Of a stretch of 54,384 nt of DNA, positions 35,528 to 43,534 are shown in pieces. The notes beneath the pieces are model-generated. The model saw nothing but the letters and a program-made list of their open reading frames with translations. It had not been told where the DNA came from and ran no database searches. Positions within the stretch are counted from its first letter, which is position 1; every line of letters starts with the position of its first letter. Position numbers and translations under genes: made by a program. Source of the DNA: Euryarchaeota archaeon UBA24 (GTDB lineage Archaea > Halobacteriota > Halobacteria > Halobacteriales > Hikarchaeaceae); NCBI GenBank assembly GCA_002503845.1, contig DASO01000014.1, forward strand, positions 1 through 54,384, in the 5' to 3' direction.

Positions 35528-36280
35528 CTACTCAGAGTTTAAGAATATTTGATCGTAGAAGTATACTGCTGCAATTGCCCCGAGAGTTGGTGCAAGAATA
35601 TAAATCCAAGCTACACCCCAAAGATCGGGCCCCCCATAAATAGTATTTACAATATATGGTCCGAGAGATCTAGCTGGGTTGAATGATGCACCGGAAATGT
35701 TTCCTGTAGCAAACACACCCATGGCGATGATGGAAGCTATTCCGAATCCAGCGAAATTTTCTGGCGCGCGTGAATCGACAGCGAATGCCATAACACCGAA
35801 CATTAAAAAGAAGGTGATGATGAATTCGACCAAAAATGCCTGCCCCACGGTTACACCAGGGAAAGGTGCAGTTGCGCCCATACCACCGATAGTGGCAGCC
35901 ACAGTTCCGCGAACTAGCACGAAAAGTATTCCTGCAATGGTTGCTCCAAGAATCTGGGATACAATATAAACAGCGCTTGTTTTTGCGTCTATTCTTTTTG
36001 TGACCCAAAGTGCGATTGTTACGGCAGGGTTGATATGGGCCCCAGATACACGTCCGAAGAGGTAGATTGGGATTCCCACTGCGAATAGATGGGCGATTGC
36101 AATTCCAGTCCATCCGAGTGCACCATGCCCCAATCCATTTAGGACATATGTGCCATATTCAACCGAATCGGGGACTGTCAGAAATTCAATTATTACGGAA
36201 CCAACACCGAAGAATAAAATGGAAAAGGTTCCAAGAAATTCTGCGATGGCTTTTTGAGTTAATGTGTAATTAGATGACAT
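35528..36280 (-). CDS. MIP-family aquaporin / glycerol facilitator
   Basis: The 250-aa channel has six transmembrane helices and two half-helix loops with both signature motifs intact: SGAHINPAV (NPA at 84-86) and SGASFNPARSLGP (NPA at 201-203, followed by the selectivity-filter Arg204). It conducts water, and possibly small polyols. Length and motifs are those of orthodox aquaporins rather than the longer GlpF type; substrate remains inference. It stands alone, converging on the molybdoenzyme gene by 5 bases. Confidence 0.92.
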   Translation of the reverse strand: MSSNYTLTQKAIAEFLGTFSILFFGVGSVIIEFLTVPDSVEYGTYVLNGLGHGALGWTGIAIAHLFAVGIPIYLFGRVSGAHINPAVTIALWVTKRIDAKTSAVYIVSQILGATIAGILFVLVRGTVAATIGGMGATAPFPGVTVGQAFLVEFIITFFLMFGVMAFAVDSRAPENFAGFGIASIIAMGVFATGNISGASFNPARSLGPYIVNTIYGGPDLWGVAWIYILAPTLGAIAAVYFYDQIFLNSE

Positions 36281-36304
36281 ATCTCAACATAGGCAGAATT
36301 GTCC

Positions 36305-36313
36305 AATATATTT
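36305..36313 (-). promoter_or_regulatory. TATA box of the aquaporin gene
   Basis: On the minus strand AAATATATT lies 25-33 bases before the ATG, consistent with a leaderless transcript. Confidence 0.55.
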
Positions 36314-36384
36314 CAAGATTCGGTTATTGAAAACAGGAAAAACTTTTCTGTAAGCATATTACCGTTCCCGCGAAACGAAGGGGT

Positions 36385-37014
36385 ATGAAACTGCCCAAAA
36401 TCGTGCTTCTTGGGCCACCTGGGGCGGGGAAAGGCACTCAGGGGAGCTTGATGTCAGAATATTTTGGAATTGCACATATAACTACAGGGAATGCGTTAAG
36501 AATAAACAGAGATCTAGAAACGGAACTAGGAACCCCAGGAAGTTTCATCGATCGGGGTGAATTAGTTCCAGATTCGATCGTCAATGAGATTGTGGAAGTT
36601 GAGATAAAGAAGGCAAGTGGGTTTGTACTAGATGGGTATCCGCGCAATAGAAAACAGGCAGAATATTTGAGTACTATTTCTGAGATTGATAAGATCATAT
36701 ACTTAGATGTGGCAAGTGAAGAATTGATTAAACGCCTTTCAGGGAGACGTGTTTGTTCCTCTTGTGGTGAAAATTACCATATTGAATTTCGTCCCTCGAA
36801 AAAGAATGGAAAATGTGATTTATGCAGTAGTGAACTGGTACAGAGATCAGATGATCAGGAAGAGACTATTTTGAATCGATTGAGAGTATTTTCGGAACAC
36901 ACCGAACCGGTTTTAGAATACTACATCAATCGAGAGGGTTTTGTAAGGATAGAAGGTAGAGATAATCCAGAAGATGTTTGGGAAAGCATTAGAAAAATTT
37001 TCGAAGAGGGTTAA
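36385..37014 (+). CDS. adk: Adenylate kinase (zinc LID type)
   Basis: Adk balances ATP, ADP and AMP. The 209-aa protein has the P-loop GPPGAGKGT at residues 10-18, the AMP-binding TTGNALR and DGYPRN motifs, and a LID domain with a four-cysteine zinc site (CSSCG ... CDLC near residues 128-152). It is the bacterial-type long form that haloarchaea also use. It heads adk-DUF106-cmk-cbf5-tRNA-Pro on the plus strand; in haloarchaea this block usually follows secY. Confidence 0.95.
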   Translation: MKLPKIVLLGPPGAGKGTQGSLMSEYFGIAHITTGNALRINRDLETELGTPGSFIDRGELVPDSIVNEIVEVEIKKASGFVLDGYPRNRKQAEYLSTISEIDKIIYLDVASEELIKRLSGRRVCSSCGENYHIEFRPSKKNGKCDLCSSELVQRSDDQEETILNRLRVFSEHTEPVLEYYINREGFVRIEGRDNPEDVWESIRKIFEEG

Positions 37015-37060
37015 ATAAATGAGAATGTCTACTTACAAAAGATTAGAGGGGGAATAGATA

Positions 37061-37960
37061 ATGGCTCGAATTGAAAGGAAAGTTGCAGGGTTGATAATGA
37101 GAGATGCAGGGATAGTTGAATCCATTCGAACCGTTCTTGAAAAAAGTGTAGATGGGGAGGTAGAATTGGACTGGGCAGATGTGAGAGGAGAAGTTACGAG
37201 TGGGCATTGGGGAAGGCTCATAGAAACGGGAATATTAAAAGAGGGGAAAAAAGGTTTTCAGGTTTCAGACGCGGCTACGATTAAGCAGACGATAGAAAAT
37301 TTTGATCAACCGAGGGCAAAAAAATCAAAAACGAAGTCGGATGCAGAGGGTAAATGGACGAAGTGGGACAAAGCTGCTGCTGTTTTTGCAATAAGTTTGT
37401 TTGCAGGGTATTCTTTTACAGAAGTCAGGGAATTAATTGGGAGGGGCGTAGATTTACTGATCGGTCCGGCAGATACTGTGCTTCCATTTTACCTCGTTAT
37501 AATGATATTGGCATTATTTACAGGACTATATTCCACACTTCTCCAGGCTAATTTGATGGATATGGAAAAGATGGGAGAATATCAATCTGAAATGAAAGAG
37601 TTACAAGAGCGGCAAAAAGCGGCCCAAAAGAGTGGAGATAAAGAAGAAATGGAAAGGCTGCGAGAAGAACAAATGGAAGCAATGGGAGATCAAATGGGAA
37701 TGTTCAAATTGCAATTTCGTCCGATGGTGTGGATAATGGTATTCACAATACCGGTATTCTTGTGGATATATTGGAAAATACTAAGTGGAAATATAGATCC
37801 GAATGAGGTTACAATAACAGTTCCATTTGTGGGAGAAGCGGATTGGACGGAGGGGCTAGTAGGACCAATTCAATTGTGGATCGTATGGTATTTCATGTCT
37901 TCCATGGCATTTACCCAGGTGATTAGAAAGGCATTGAATATCAGAACGAGTCCAACGTAG
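37061..37960 (+). CDS. DUF106 / EMC3-TMCO1 family membrane insertase
   Basis: The 299-aa protein has a soluble N-terminal extension of about 90 residues with a winged-helix-like look, then a hydrophobic helix, a helix ending FTGLYSTLLQANLMD near residue 160, a charged cytosolic coiled coil (residues 170-215, Lys/Glu/Met-rich), and two more helices ending in WYFMSSMAFTQVIRKAL. This is the three-TM plus cytosolic coiled-coil topology of the Oxa1 superfamily (archaeal Ylp1, eukaryotic EMC3, TMCO1), which inserts short-tailed membrane proteins beside SecY. The N-terminal extension is unusual for the family in general; haloarchaeal members have something similar. Confidence 0.88.
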   Translation: MARIERKVAGLIMRDAGIVESIRTVLEKSVDGEVELDWADVRGEVTSGHWGRLIETGILKEGKKGFQVSDAATIKQTIENFDQPRAKKSKTKSDAEGKWTKWDKAAAVFAISLFAGYSFTEVRELIGRGVDLLIGPADTVLPFYLVIMILALFTGLYSTLLQANLMDMEKMGEYQSEMKELQERQKAAQKSGDKEEMERLREEQMEAMGDQMGMFKLQFRPMVWIMVFTIPVFLWIYWKILSGNIDPNEVTITVPFVGEADWTEGLVGPIQLWIVWYFMSSMAFTQVIRKALNIRTSPT

Positions 37961-37999
37961 AAGGGATCTCTTTTTAATTAAGAAGGCCGAATAGATCAC

Positions 38000-38536
38000 A
38001 TGCTGTTAACTGTTTCGGGCCCCCCGGGGAGTGGTAAAAGTACTGTTGCAGAAGGAATAGCAGTTAGGCTCGGTTTGGAATATATAAGCGGGGGAACGGT
38101 CTTTAGAAAAATAGCAGAAGATCGTGGAATATCAGTGGGGGAGTTGAATAAGGTTGCAGAAGATGATGATTCAATAGATAGAGAATTGGATGAAAATATA
38201 AAGCAAATTGCATTGGTAAAAGATAATGCAGTGATAGAATCACGGTTGGCAGGTTGGATGGCAGGTGAAAACGCAGACATACGAATATGGCTCGATGCTC
38301 CAATTAGTATACGGGGACAGAGAATTGCCAATAGAGAAGATGGAGAAATAGACCAAATTTTAAAGGAAACTAAAGAAAGAGAAGCATCAGAAAAGCATCG
38401 TTATGACGAATATTATGACATTGATTTTTCAGATTTATCAATATATGATTTAGTAGTTGATACATCCGAAGAAGATGCAAATGAGGTAGTGGAGAGGATA
38501 ATGCGATTCATAGAGGTGTTTGGTGATGAAGCTTAG
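38000..38536 (+). CDS. cmk: Cytidylate kinase (AAA/Adk-like archaeal type)
   Basis: Cmk phosphorylates CMP or dCMP to the diphosphate. The 178-aa protein has the P-loop GPPGSGKST at residues 7-15, a substrate-binding YISGGTVFRKIA stretch and an IRIWLDAP strand followed by the lid with arginines (IRGQRIANRE). It is shorter than bacterial Cmk (about 225 aa), as usual for archaea. A T/A-rich run at 37971-37980 (TTTTTAATTA) 20-29 bases before the ATG may be its own TATA box or the end signal of the upstream gene. It overlaps cbf5 by 11 bases. Confidence 0.93.
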   Translation: MLLTVSGPPGSGKSTVAEGIAVRLGLEYISGGTVFRKIAEDRGISVGELNKVAEDDDSIDRELDENIKQIALVKDNAVIESRLAGWMAGENADIRIWLDAPISIRGQRIANREDGEIDQILKETKEREASEKHRYDEYYDIDFSDLSIYDLVVDTSEEDANEVVERIMRFIEVFGDEA

Positions 38537-39410
38537 AGAACCACCTGAAGATAGGAGTATATCTGAGCTGATGTCATTTGGAGTAATAAATATAGACAAA
38601 CCAATAGGTCCTTCTTCTCACCAAATCTCGGCGTGGGTTAGAGAGATAGTGAAAGTTGGTAAAACGGCTCATTCGGGGACATTAGATCCAAAGGTCACAG
38701 GGTGTTTACCAATCTTACTAGGAGATGCAACGAGGTTATCAAAATTACTACTGGGTAAAAAAGAATACATAGTGGTCTTAGAATTGCATGATGAGGGAAA
38801 GGATGAAACAGAATTAAGTCAGGTTTTAGAAGAGTTCAAGGGAGAAATTTATCAAAAACCACCGAAAAAAAGTGCAGTTTCGCGAAAAGTACGCGTTCGT
38901 GAAATATACGACATAGAACTACTTGAAATTAAAGGGAGAAAAGCACTACTTAGAGTTGAGTGTGAAAGTGGGACATATATTAGGAAATTGTGTCACGATA
39001 TAGGTTTAATTTTGGGACAGGGGGCGCATATGGGAGATCTTCGGCGAACGAAGAGCTATCCATTTGATGATGGGGAATTATCAAAATTGCACGAATTGGT
39101 CGACGCGGTGGAAATTTGGAAGCAGGAAGGAAATGAAGAGTTGATAAGAGAGATAATACACCCAGCAGAGTCAATTTTAGAAGGAATACCAAAAATAATA
39201 ATTTCACAAACGGCTGCCATGCAGGTTGCAAATGGTGCCCCTGTATATGCACCAGGAATAATTTCTGCAGAGAAAAAGGAAATATTAACAGAAGGTATGC
39301 GAGTGGTGTGTTACACTCAGGGGGGTTCTGCCGTTTGTCTTGGAGAATACACTGGAAAAATTGATTCGAAGAAAGGAAAGGTAGTAGAATTAGAACGTGT
39401 ATTGGTGTGA
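38526..39410 (+). CDS. cbf5: tRNA/rRNA pseudouridine synthase Cbf5 (TruB family)
   Basis: Cbf5 is the catalytic subunit of archaeal H/ACA ribonucleoprotein and can also make pseudouridine 55 in tRNA. The catalytic Asp54 is in AHSGTLDPKVTG; KKSAVSRKVRVREIYD and ESGTYIRKLCHDIG follow as in the TruB family. A C-terminal PUA domain occupies about residues 215-295. I choose the ATG at 38526 over TTG 38520 and GTG 38523. Its start overlaps the cmk stop by 11 bases, implying coupled translation. The tRNA gene downstream lies 52 bases away. Confidence 0.95.
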   Translation: MKLREPPEDRSISELMSFGVINIDKPIGPSSHQISAWVREIVKVGKTAHSGTLDPKVTGCLPILLGDATRLSKLLLGKKEYIVVLELHDEGKDETELSQVLEEFKGEIYQKPPKKSAVSRKVRVREIYDIELLEIKGRKALLRVECESGTYIRKLCHDIGLILGQGAHMGDLRRTKSYPFDDGELSKLHELVDAVEIWKQEGNEELIREIIHPAESILEGIPKIIISQTAAMQVANGAPVYAPGIISAEKKEILTEGMRVVCYTQGGSAVCLGEYTGKIDSKKGKVVELERVLV

Positions 39411-39428
39411 GAGATAGAGATTCGAAGG

Positions 39429-39437
39429 GCTTAAACC
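39429..39437 (+). promoter_or_regulatory. TATA-like element of the tRNA-Pro gene
   Basis: GCTTAAACC lies 26-34 bases before the first base of the tRNA, the usual archaeal spacing. Confidence 0.5.
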
Positions 39438-39462
39438 GCGACCAGATCTACGGTTTTCCTAT

Positions 39463-39535
39463 GGGGCCGTGGGGTAGTTTGGTATCCTCGGCGGCTGGGG
39501 GTCGTCGGACCTGAGTTCGAATCTCAGCGGCCCCA
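39463..39535 (+). tRNA. tRNA-Pro (anticodon GGG)
   Basis: The acceptor stem GGGGCCG pairs perfectly with CGGCCCC (39528-39534), with discriminator A at 39535 and no encoded CCA. The T arm is CTGAG-TTCGAAT-CTCAG, perfectly paired. The anticodon arm is GGCGG-CTGGGGG-TCGTC (two G-U pairs) with U33 and anticodon GGG at 39497-39499; the variable loop is four bases. The D stem GGGT is imperfect, with a mismatch or bulge against TCCT/ATCC, which also occurs in archaeal tRNA-Pro. No intron is apparent. It is downstream of cbf5 on the same strand with its own TATA-like element. Confidence 0.88.
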
Positions 39536-39547
39536 ATCAAACTGTAC

Positions 39548-39572
39548 TTTAGAAGATAGATTTAGAAGATAG
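39548..39572 (+). repeat. Tandem 13-base duplication downstream of tRNA-Pro
   Basis: The unit TTTAGAAGATAGA occurs about 1.9 times in tandem (39548-39560 and 39561-39572). It lies between the tRNA and the convergent lipoprotein gene. A role is not evident; it may be a slippage product. Confidence 0.6.
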
Positions 39573-39591
39573 GGAAAGAAATTTGAGAAGA

Positions 39592-40371
39592 CTAAGTCAA
39601 GGTAAATTCAACATTTAAAGCATTAGATACTTTCATGTCTATTTCATCACGTAGCAAAATTTTTGCATTGTAAGTTCCAGGGGAAAGAGAGGTGGTTGGA
39701 AAACGGATAGCGTGAACTATGATTTGCACATTTCCAGGTTTTCCCGTGCTCTCCGAGGTTTTAGATTTTGTTGCCACTTCGTCCGAGGTAGATTTGTTGG
39801 TGAGAGTAACTTGTTCTCGGACTTTGTATTTTCCGGTGGGGTGAACCAATGCGCGATATTTGAATGCTATTAGGATAGAGTCACCAGCTTTGGAGCTAGT
39901 CAATTTGTTATTAGTAACGTCGTTGATGGAAGTTAAAGCAGATACTAAATTTGCTATTTCAAGGTGGGGCAGAGTTTCAGGAGGGGTTGCAGGGGGTGAT
40001 TCTGCTGGAGGTGATTCTGCTGGAGGTGATTCTGCTGGAGGTGATTCTGCTGGAGGTGATTCTGCGGGGGGGTCGGCACTACTGACATCCGATACATCTG
40101 ATTTTCTTTGTACGTTTGGATCCCAGGGTGCGTAATCTTTAGAATCCACCATCCCGTCCCCATCGGTATCTACTAATGGCTCGGGTTTTGGATCCTTATT
40201 GAAGGGGTTAATGCGGCTTATGATGCCTTTTTTTTCGGTGTTACTAGATGGCGGGGATTTGGTTTTTTCAGCTACAGAGGTTTGTTCTTTCTCGCCTCGG
40301 AGATTTGAGATTTGAGAACATCCAGAAACAGATATGGCCACCAAGAGTGATATGAAACCTCGTCGATGCAT
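39592..40371 (-). CDS. Secreted lipoprotein with AESPP repeats and a calcium-binding-like motif
   Basis: With the ATG at 40371 the protein (259 aa) starts MHRRGFISLLVAISVSGCSQ: a twin-arginine-like pair, a short hydrophobic core and a lipobox with the acyl-cysteine at residue 18, so it should be anchored on the outer membrane face. Residues 60-95 contain an Asp-rich motif of the thrombospondin type 3/calcium-binding kind (DTDGDGMVDSKD). Five AESPP repeats follow as a rigid stalk. The last 120 residues form a beta-rich domain ending SPGTYNAKILLRDEID, resembling an immunoglobulin-like module. The function is unknown. The in-frame upstream start at 40416 would put 15 residues before the signal and is rejected. 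Confidence 0.82.
   Translation of the reverse strand: MHRRGFISLLVAISVSGCSQISNLRGEKEQTSVAEKTKSPPSSNTEKKGIISRINPFNKDPKPEPLVDTDGDGMVDSKDYAPWDPNVQRKSDVSDVSSADPPAESPPAESPPAESPPAESPPAESPPATPPETLPHLEIANLVSALTSINDVTNNKLTSSKAGDSILIAFKYRALVHPTGKYKVREQVTLTNKSTSDEVATKSKTSESTGKPGNVQIIVHAIRFPTTSLSPGTYNAKILLRDEIDMKVSNALNVEFTLT
39996..40070 (-). repeat. 15-base coding minisatellite, five units
   Basis: Plus-strand unit GTGATTCTGCTGGAG recurs at 39996, 40011, 40026, 40041 and 40056. The first four are identical; the last ends in GGGGG. Each unit encodes AESPP in the lipoprotein. The near-perfect identity at the DNA level points to recent slippage, so copy number is probably variable between strains. Confidence 0.93.
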
Positions 40372-40478
40372 AGTTTGGTATAGGCGGTAGCTACCAATAA
40401 AGTAATCCAATAGCAATGGAGAAGAAAATTAATAAAATTTGAAGAGTTTAAAGCGAAGGGAAAACCATGTGAAAAAAG

Positions 40479-40487
40479 TTTTATAAT
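40479..40487 (+). promoter_or_regulatory. TATA box of the 62-aa membrane protein gene
   Basis: TTTTATAAT lies 21-29 bases before the ATG at 40508 and supports that small reading frame as a leaderless gene. Confidence 0.5.
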
Positions 40488-40507
40488 TAGTAATTGAGTC
40501 AAATAGT

Positions 40508-40696
40508 ATGGAAACAAAACGTCTGCAAAAAATGTTTGTGTCGGGTGTGTCGTTGTTCATACTAGGGAATATTCTAGAAATGGGGAATATTTTGGAAGTT
40601 GAGAGGAACGTAGTAGTAATACTAATGGTTGTTGGTTTGGCATTGGTAATAGGGTCTATCATACCACTAGTAACGGAAAAATATTCTACAGAGTAG
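40508..40696 (+). CDS. Small two-helix membrane protein, unknown
   Basis: A 62-aa product with two hydrophobic segments (FVSGVSLFILGNIL at residues 10-23 and NVVVILMVVGLALVIGSIIPLV at 34-55) and basic residues between the start and the first segment, as in small inner-membrane proteins. A TATA box at leaderless spacing and the lack of any competing gene on either strand make it likely real. I do not recognise a family. It is followed 10 bases later by the convergent ilvD gene. Confidence 0.58.
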   Translation: METKRLQKMFVSGVSLFILGNILEMGNILEVERNVVVILMVVGLALVIGSIIPLVTEKYSTE

Positions 40697-40706
40697 AGAG
40701 ATTGGA

Positions 40707-42434
40707 TTAAGGTTTATTTAGAGCGGGATTGGTGGTTGCCCCATAAGCTGCGGATCCGAAACTTTGACCATATTTTGCTAGGACACCGGAAGAGTAGTTT
40801 GGAGGGGGTCTAGACCAATTTTTCATTCGTTGCTGTAGTTCATTTTCGGAAAGATCGACGGATAAAATTCGATTTGGGATATCTAAAGTGATAATATCTC
40901 CATCAGATATAGAGGCGATGGGACCTCCCGAAAATGCTTCGGGTGCAACATGCCCAACCATCGGGCCACGGGTTGCTCCAGAAAATCTTCCATCTGTGAT
41001 CAATGCCACATCGCTTTCGTGTCCTTGGCCTACAACGGCTGCAGTAACTCCGAGCATCTCGCGCATTCCAGGGCCGCCTTGAGGTCCTTCATTTCGGATT
41101 ACAAGAACATCTCCTGAAGAAATATTTCCTTCTTGGACCCACTTCATTGCGTCTTCTTCACATTCAAAGACTCGTGCAGGACCCTTAGATTGTAATTCCT
41201 CATCTCCTGTGATCTTTAGTACTGCACCATCAGGGGCTAGGTTGCCTTTGAGAATAGCGAGAGATCCTTGTTTATGTAAGGGGTCGGAGAGGGGCCTAAT
41301 AACTTGATTATTTATTTCTTCGTCGGGGGGCAACGTTAGAGAGCTAAGTTCTTCTGAGATTGTGTTTCCAGTTACAGTTTTTGCATCTCCATCGAAAAGA
41401 CCGCCTTCGATTAATCTACGTATAATGACAGGGATGCCACCTTGTTGGTGAAGGTCTGCCATGACAAATGTTCCTCCGGGACGGAGGTTGCATATGTGAG
41501 GTGTATTTCTACTTATATTATCAAACTCAGAGAGAGTTAGTGGAATTTTTGCTTCTGCAGAGAGGGCCAATAAATGCAGCACAGCATTGGTAGAACCACC
41601 AATTGCAACTAGTAAAGAGATAGCATTCTCAAATGATTTTTTTGAAAGAATATGAGAGGGTCGCAATTGGTTTTTAACACAAGAAGCAGCTAATTTTCCT
41701 GCTTGTCTAGCAATTATTCTGCGTTCTGCAGTGACTGCAGGTGCGGTGGAAGACCCAAGAGGGGCTAGGCCTAATGCCTCGCTAAGAGAGGCCATAGTGT
41801 TGGCAGTGTACATTCCAGCACAAGAACCAGCTCCGGGGCAAGCTGCATGCTCTAAGGCATCTAGTTGTTCTCGGGAGATATCACCTTCCGCATATGCTCC
41901 AACGCCCTCAAAAACATCTTGAATAGTGACATCTGCGCCATGATATTTTCCAGGAAGTATCGTCCCCCCATAGACGAATACAGAGGGCAAATCAGTTCTA
42001 ATAGAAGCCATCATCATTCCGGGAAGATTCTTATCACAGCCAGCTATTGTGACGAGGGCATCTAGTCGTTCGCCGAAAGCAACTAGTTCTACTGAATCTG
42101 CTATGACTTCACGGGAAATGAGAGAAGCCTTCATGCCTTCAGTTCCCATAGAGATTCCATCTGAAACAGTTATAGTCCCAAATTCGACTGGCATGCATTG
42201 AGATTCTTTGATTCCTTCGATTGCTTCTCTAGCGATTTCATCTAGGTGTACATTACAAGGAGTGATATCAGCGGCGGGGTTTGCAATTCCGATCATAGGA
42301 GAAGAAAGATCGGAATCATCATACCCCATTGCGCGGAACATGGAACGGTGTGGAGCTCGTTCGGGGCCTTTGGTTATATCTGCACTTGGAAGAGAATCGT
42401 CTTTAGTGTCAATGGTTTTTCCGGGCCGAATCAT
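40707..42434 (-). CDS. ilvD: Dihydroxy-acid dehydratase
   Basis: IlvD dehydrates dihydroxy acids to the 2-keto acids of valine and isoleucine. The 575-aa protein has three iron-sulfur cysteines, Cys60 (ADITPCNVH), Cys133 (TIAGCDKNLPG) and Cys205 (GAGSCAGMYTANTM), the pattern of [2Fe-2S]-type enzymes as well as [4Fe-4S] ones. The metal motif MTDGRFSGAT appears as LITDGRFSGATRGPMVGHVAPEA. It is the IlvD rather than Edd branch by this motif. No other branched-chain gene is adjacent. Confidence 0.95.
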   Translation of the reverse strand: MIRPGKTIDTKDDSLPSADITKGPERAPHRSMFRAMGYDDSDLSSPMIGIANPAADITPCNVHLDEIAREAIEGIKESQCMPVEFGTITVSDGISMGTEGMKASLISREVIADSVELVAFGERLDALVTIAGCDKNLPGMMMASIRTDLPSVFVYGGTILPGKYHGADVTIQDVFEGVGAYAEGDISREQLDALEHAACPGAGSCAGMYTANTMASLSEALGLAPLGSSTAPAVTAERRIIARQAGKLAASCVKNQLRPSHILSKKSFENAISLLVAIGGSTNAVLHLLALSAEAKIPLTLSEFDNISRNTPHICNLRPGGTFVMADLHQQGGIPVIIRRLIEGGLFDGDAKTVTGNTISEELSSLTLPPDEEINNQVIRPLSDPLHKQGSLAILKGNLAPDGAVLKITGDEELQSKGPARVFECEEDAMKWVQEGNISSGDVLVIRNEGPQGGPGMREMLGVTAAVVGQGHESDVALITDGRFSGATRGPMVGHVAPEAFSGGPIASISDGDIITLDIPNRILSVDLSENELQQRMKNWSRPPPNYSSGVLAKYGQSFGSAAYGATTNPALNKP

Positions 42435-42457
42435 GGTAGAAAGTTGTTTCGAAGAGT

Positions 42458-42465
42458 CTTAAAAG
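42458..42465 (-). promoter_or_regulatory. TATA box of ilvD
   Basis: The near-palindromic CTTTTAAG (minus strand) lies 24-31 bases before the ilvD ATG. The plus-strand reading could also serve the divergent beta-RFAP synthase gene, though 51 bases upstream. Confidence 0.5.
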
Positions 42466-42515
42466 ATGCGTGATCGTGCAGAAACGTCTTTACCTGATAG
42501 TTGTGAGGATAAGAT

Positions 42516-43484
42516 ATGGTCGTTCGGGTAGTTGCAGGTAGTCGACTGCATTTTGGGTTTCGTAACTTGTGTTTAGAAGAATCGCACGTATACGGAGGGA
42601 TAGGAGTGTGTCTCGAAGATCCAAAAGTAGTCCTGACCGCGGAACCAGAAAAAGGAATCATATGTGATGATGAAAGTGCTAAGGAGTATGCCCAGAAGGC
42701 TGTGGATATATTAGGAGTGGAAGGGGCAAAAGTTGAAATAAAAGAAAAAATACCCACCCATATGGGGTTGGGAAGTGGGACTCAATTGGCACTTGCCGTG
42801 TATACAGCTATTGCAGAGACATATGGGATAGAACCGAAAAGTCGAGAGTGTGCTCCAAAACTAGGTCGGGGGGAGAGAAGCGGAGTGGGGGTGGCGACTT
42901 TTGAGCAAGGGGGGTTTAATATTGATAGAGGGCAAGAAGCCAGTTCATTGTCAGTTTTTGATGAGGAGAGGAGATCGGGGTGGGAAGTACCAAGCATTAA
43001 AACTAATCTTAGAATCCCAGAGGAATGGATTTTTGTGGTTGTAAAATTAGAAACTAGAGAGGGATATAGTGGAAATGAGGAGAAAAAATTAATAAATTTT
43101 GTTATCAAGGAAGCTAGATTGGATGTCACTAAGGAGATAGATCGGGTGATAGATAGAATTTTGATTCCTGCTATCCAAAATGAAAACTGTGCTGAGTTTG
43201 GGTTTGCGGTTGGGGAAATAAACCGTCTTAATGGAATCTGGTATGAAAAATGCCAAGGAGGAGTATATCGACCTCCAATTGGCGATGTAGTGGGAAAATT
43301 AAAGAATAGTAGTAATATTTTTGGAGTGGGGCAATCTTCGTGGGGACCTTCGTTATATTGTGTGACAAGTGAAGAATATAGAAAAGATGTAGAAGGAGTC
43401 GTCCAGGAGTTGTTAGACGGTTTGGGGATGAGTGGTGAGATAATTATGGCAGCCCCTAGGAATAAAGGAGCAGAAGTCACGTGA
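42516..43484 (+). CDS. Beta-ribofuranosylaminobenzene 5'-phosphate synthase-like GHMP protein
   Basis: Beta-RFAP synthase makes the first dedicated intermediate of tetrahydromethanopterin from p-hydroxybenzoate and PRPP. The 322-aa protein has the family N-terminus RVVAGSRLHFGFRNL and YGGIGVCLEDPKVVL, the GHMP-like PTHMGLGSGTQLALAVY motif, and the C-terminal VGQSSWGPSLYCV. Homologues occur in methanogens, Archaeoglobus and haloarchaea. It implies a methanopterin-like or related pterin in an organism with no methanogenesis genes in view; function in non-methanogens is less clear. It runs 50 bases before ribL. Confidence 0.85.
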   Translation: MVVRVVAGSRLHFGFRNLCLEESHVYGGIGVCLEDPKVVLTAEPEKGIICDDESAKEYAQKAVDILGVEGAKVEIKEKIPTHMGLGSGTQLALAVYTAIAETYGIEPKSRECAPKLGRGERSGVGVATFEQGGFNIDRGQEASSLSVFDEERRSGWEVPSIKTNLRIPEEWIFVVVKLETREGYSGNEEKKLINFVIKEARLDVTKEIDRVIDRILIPAIQNENCAEFGFAVGEINRLNGIWYEKCQGGVYRPPIGDVVGKLKNSSNIFGVGQSSWGPSLYCVTSEEYRKDVEGVVQELLDGLGMSGEIIMAAPRNKGAEVT

Positions 43485-43534
43485 GAAATATACGAATGGC
43501 TATACTGATACCCATACAATCCTTATAGGTGGAT

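Noticed and set aside
40272..40517. 81-aa minus-strand frame upstream of the lipoprotein
   Set aside because: It overlaps the lipoprotein signal peptide region in another frame and shows no membrane or domain pattern of its own.
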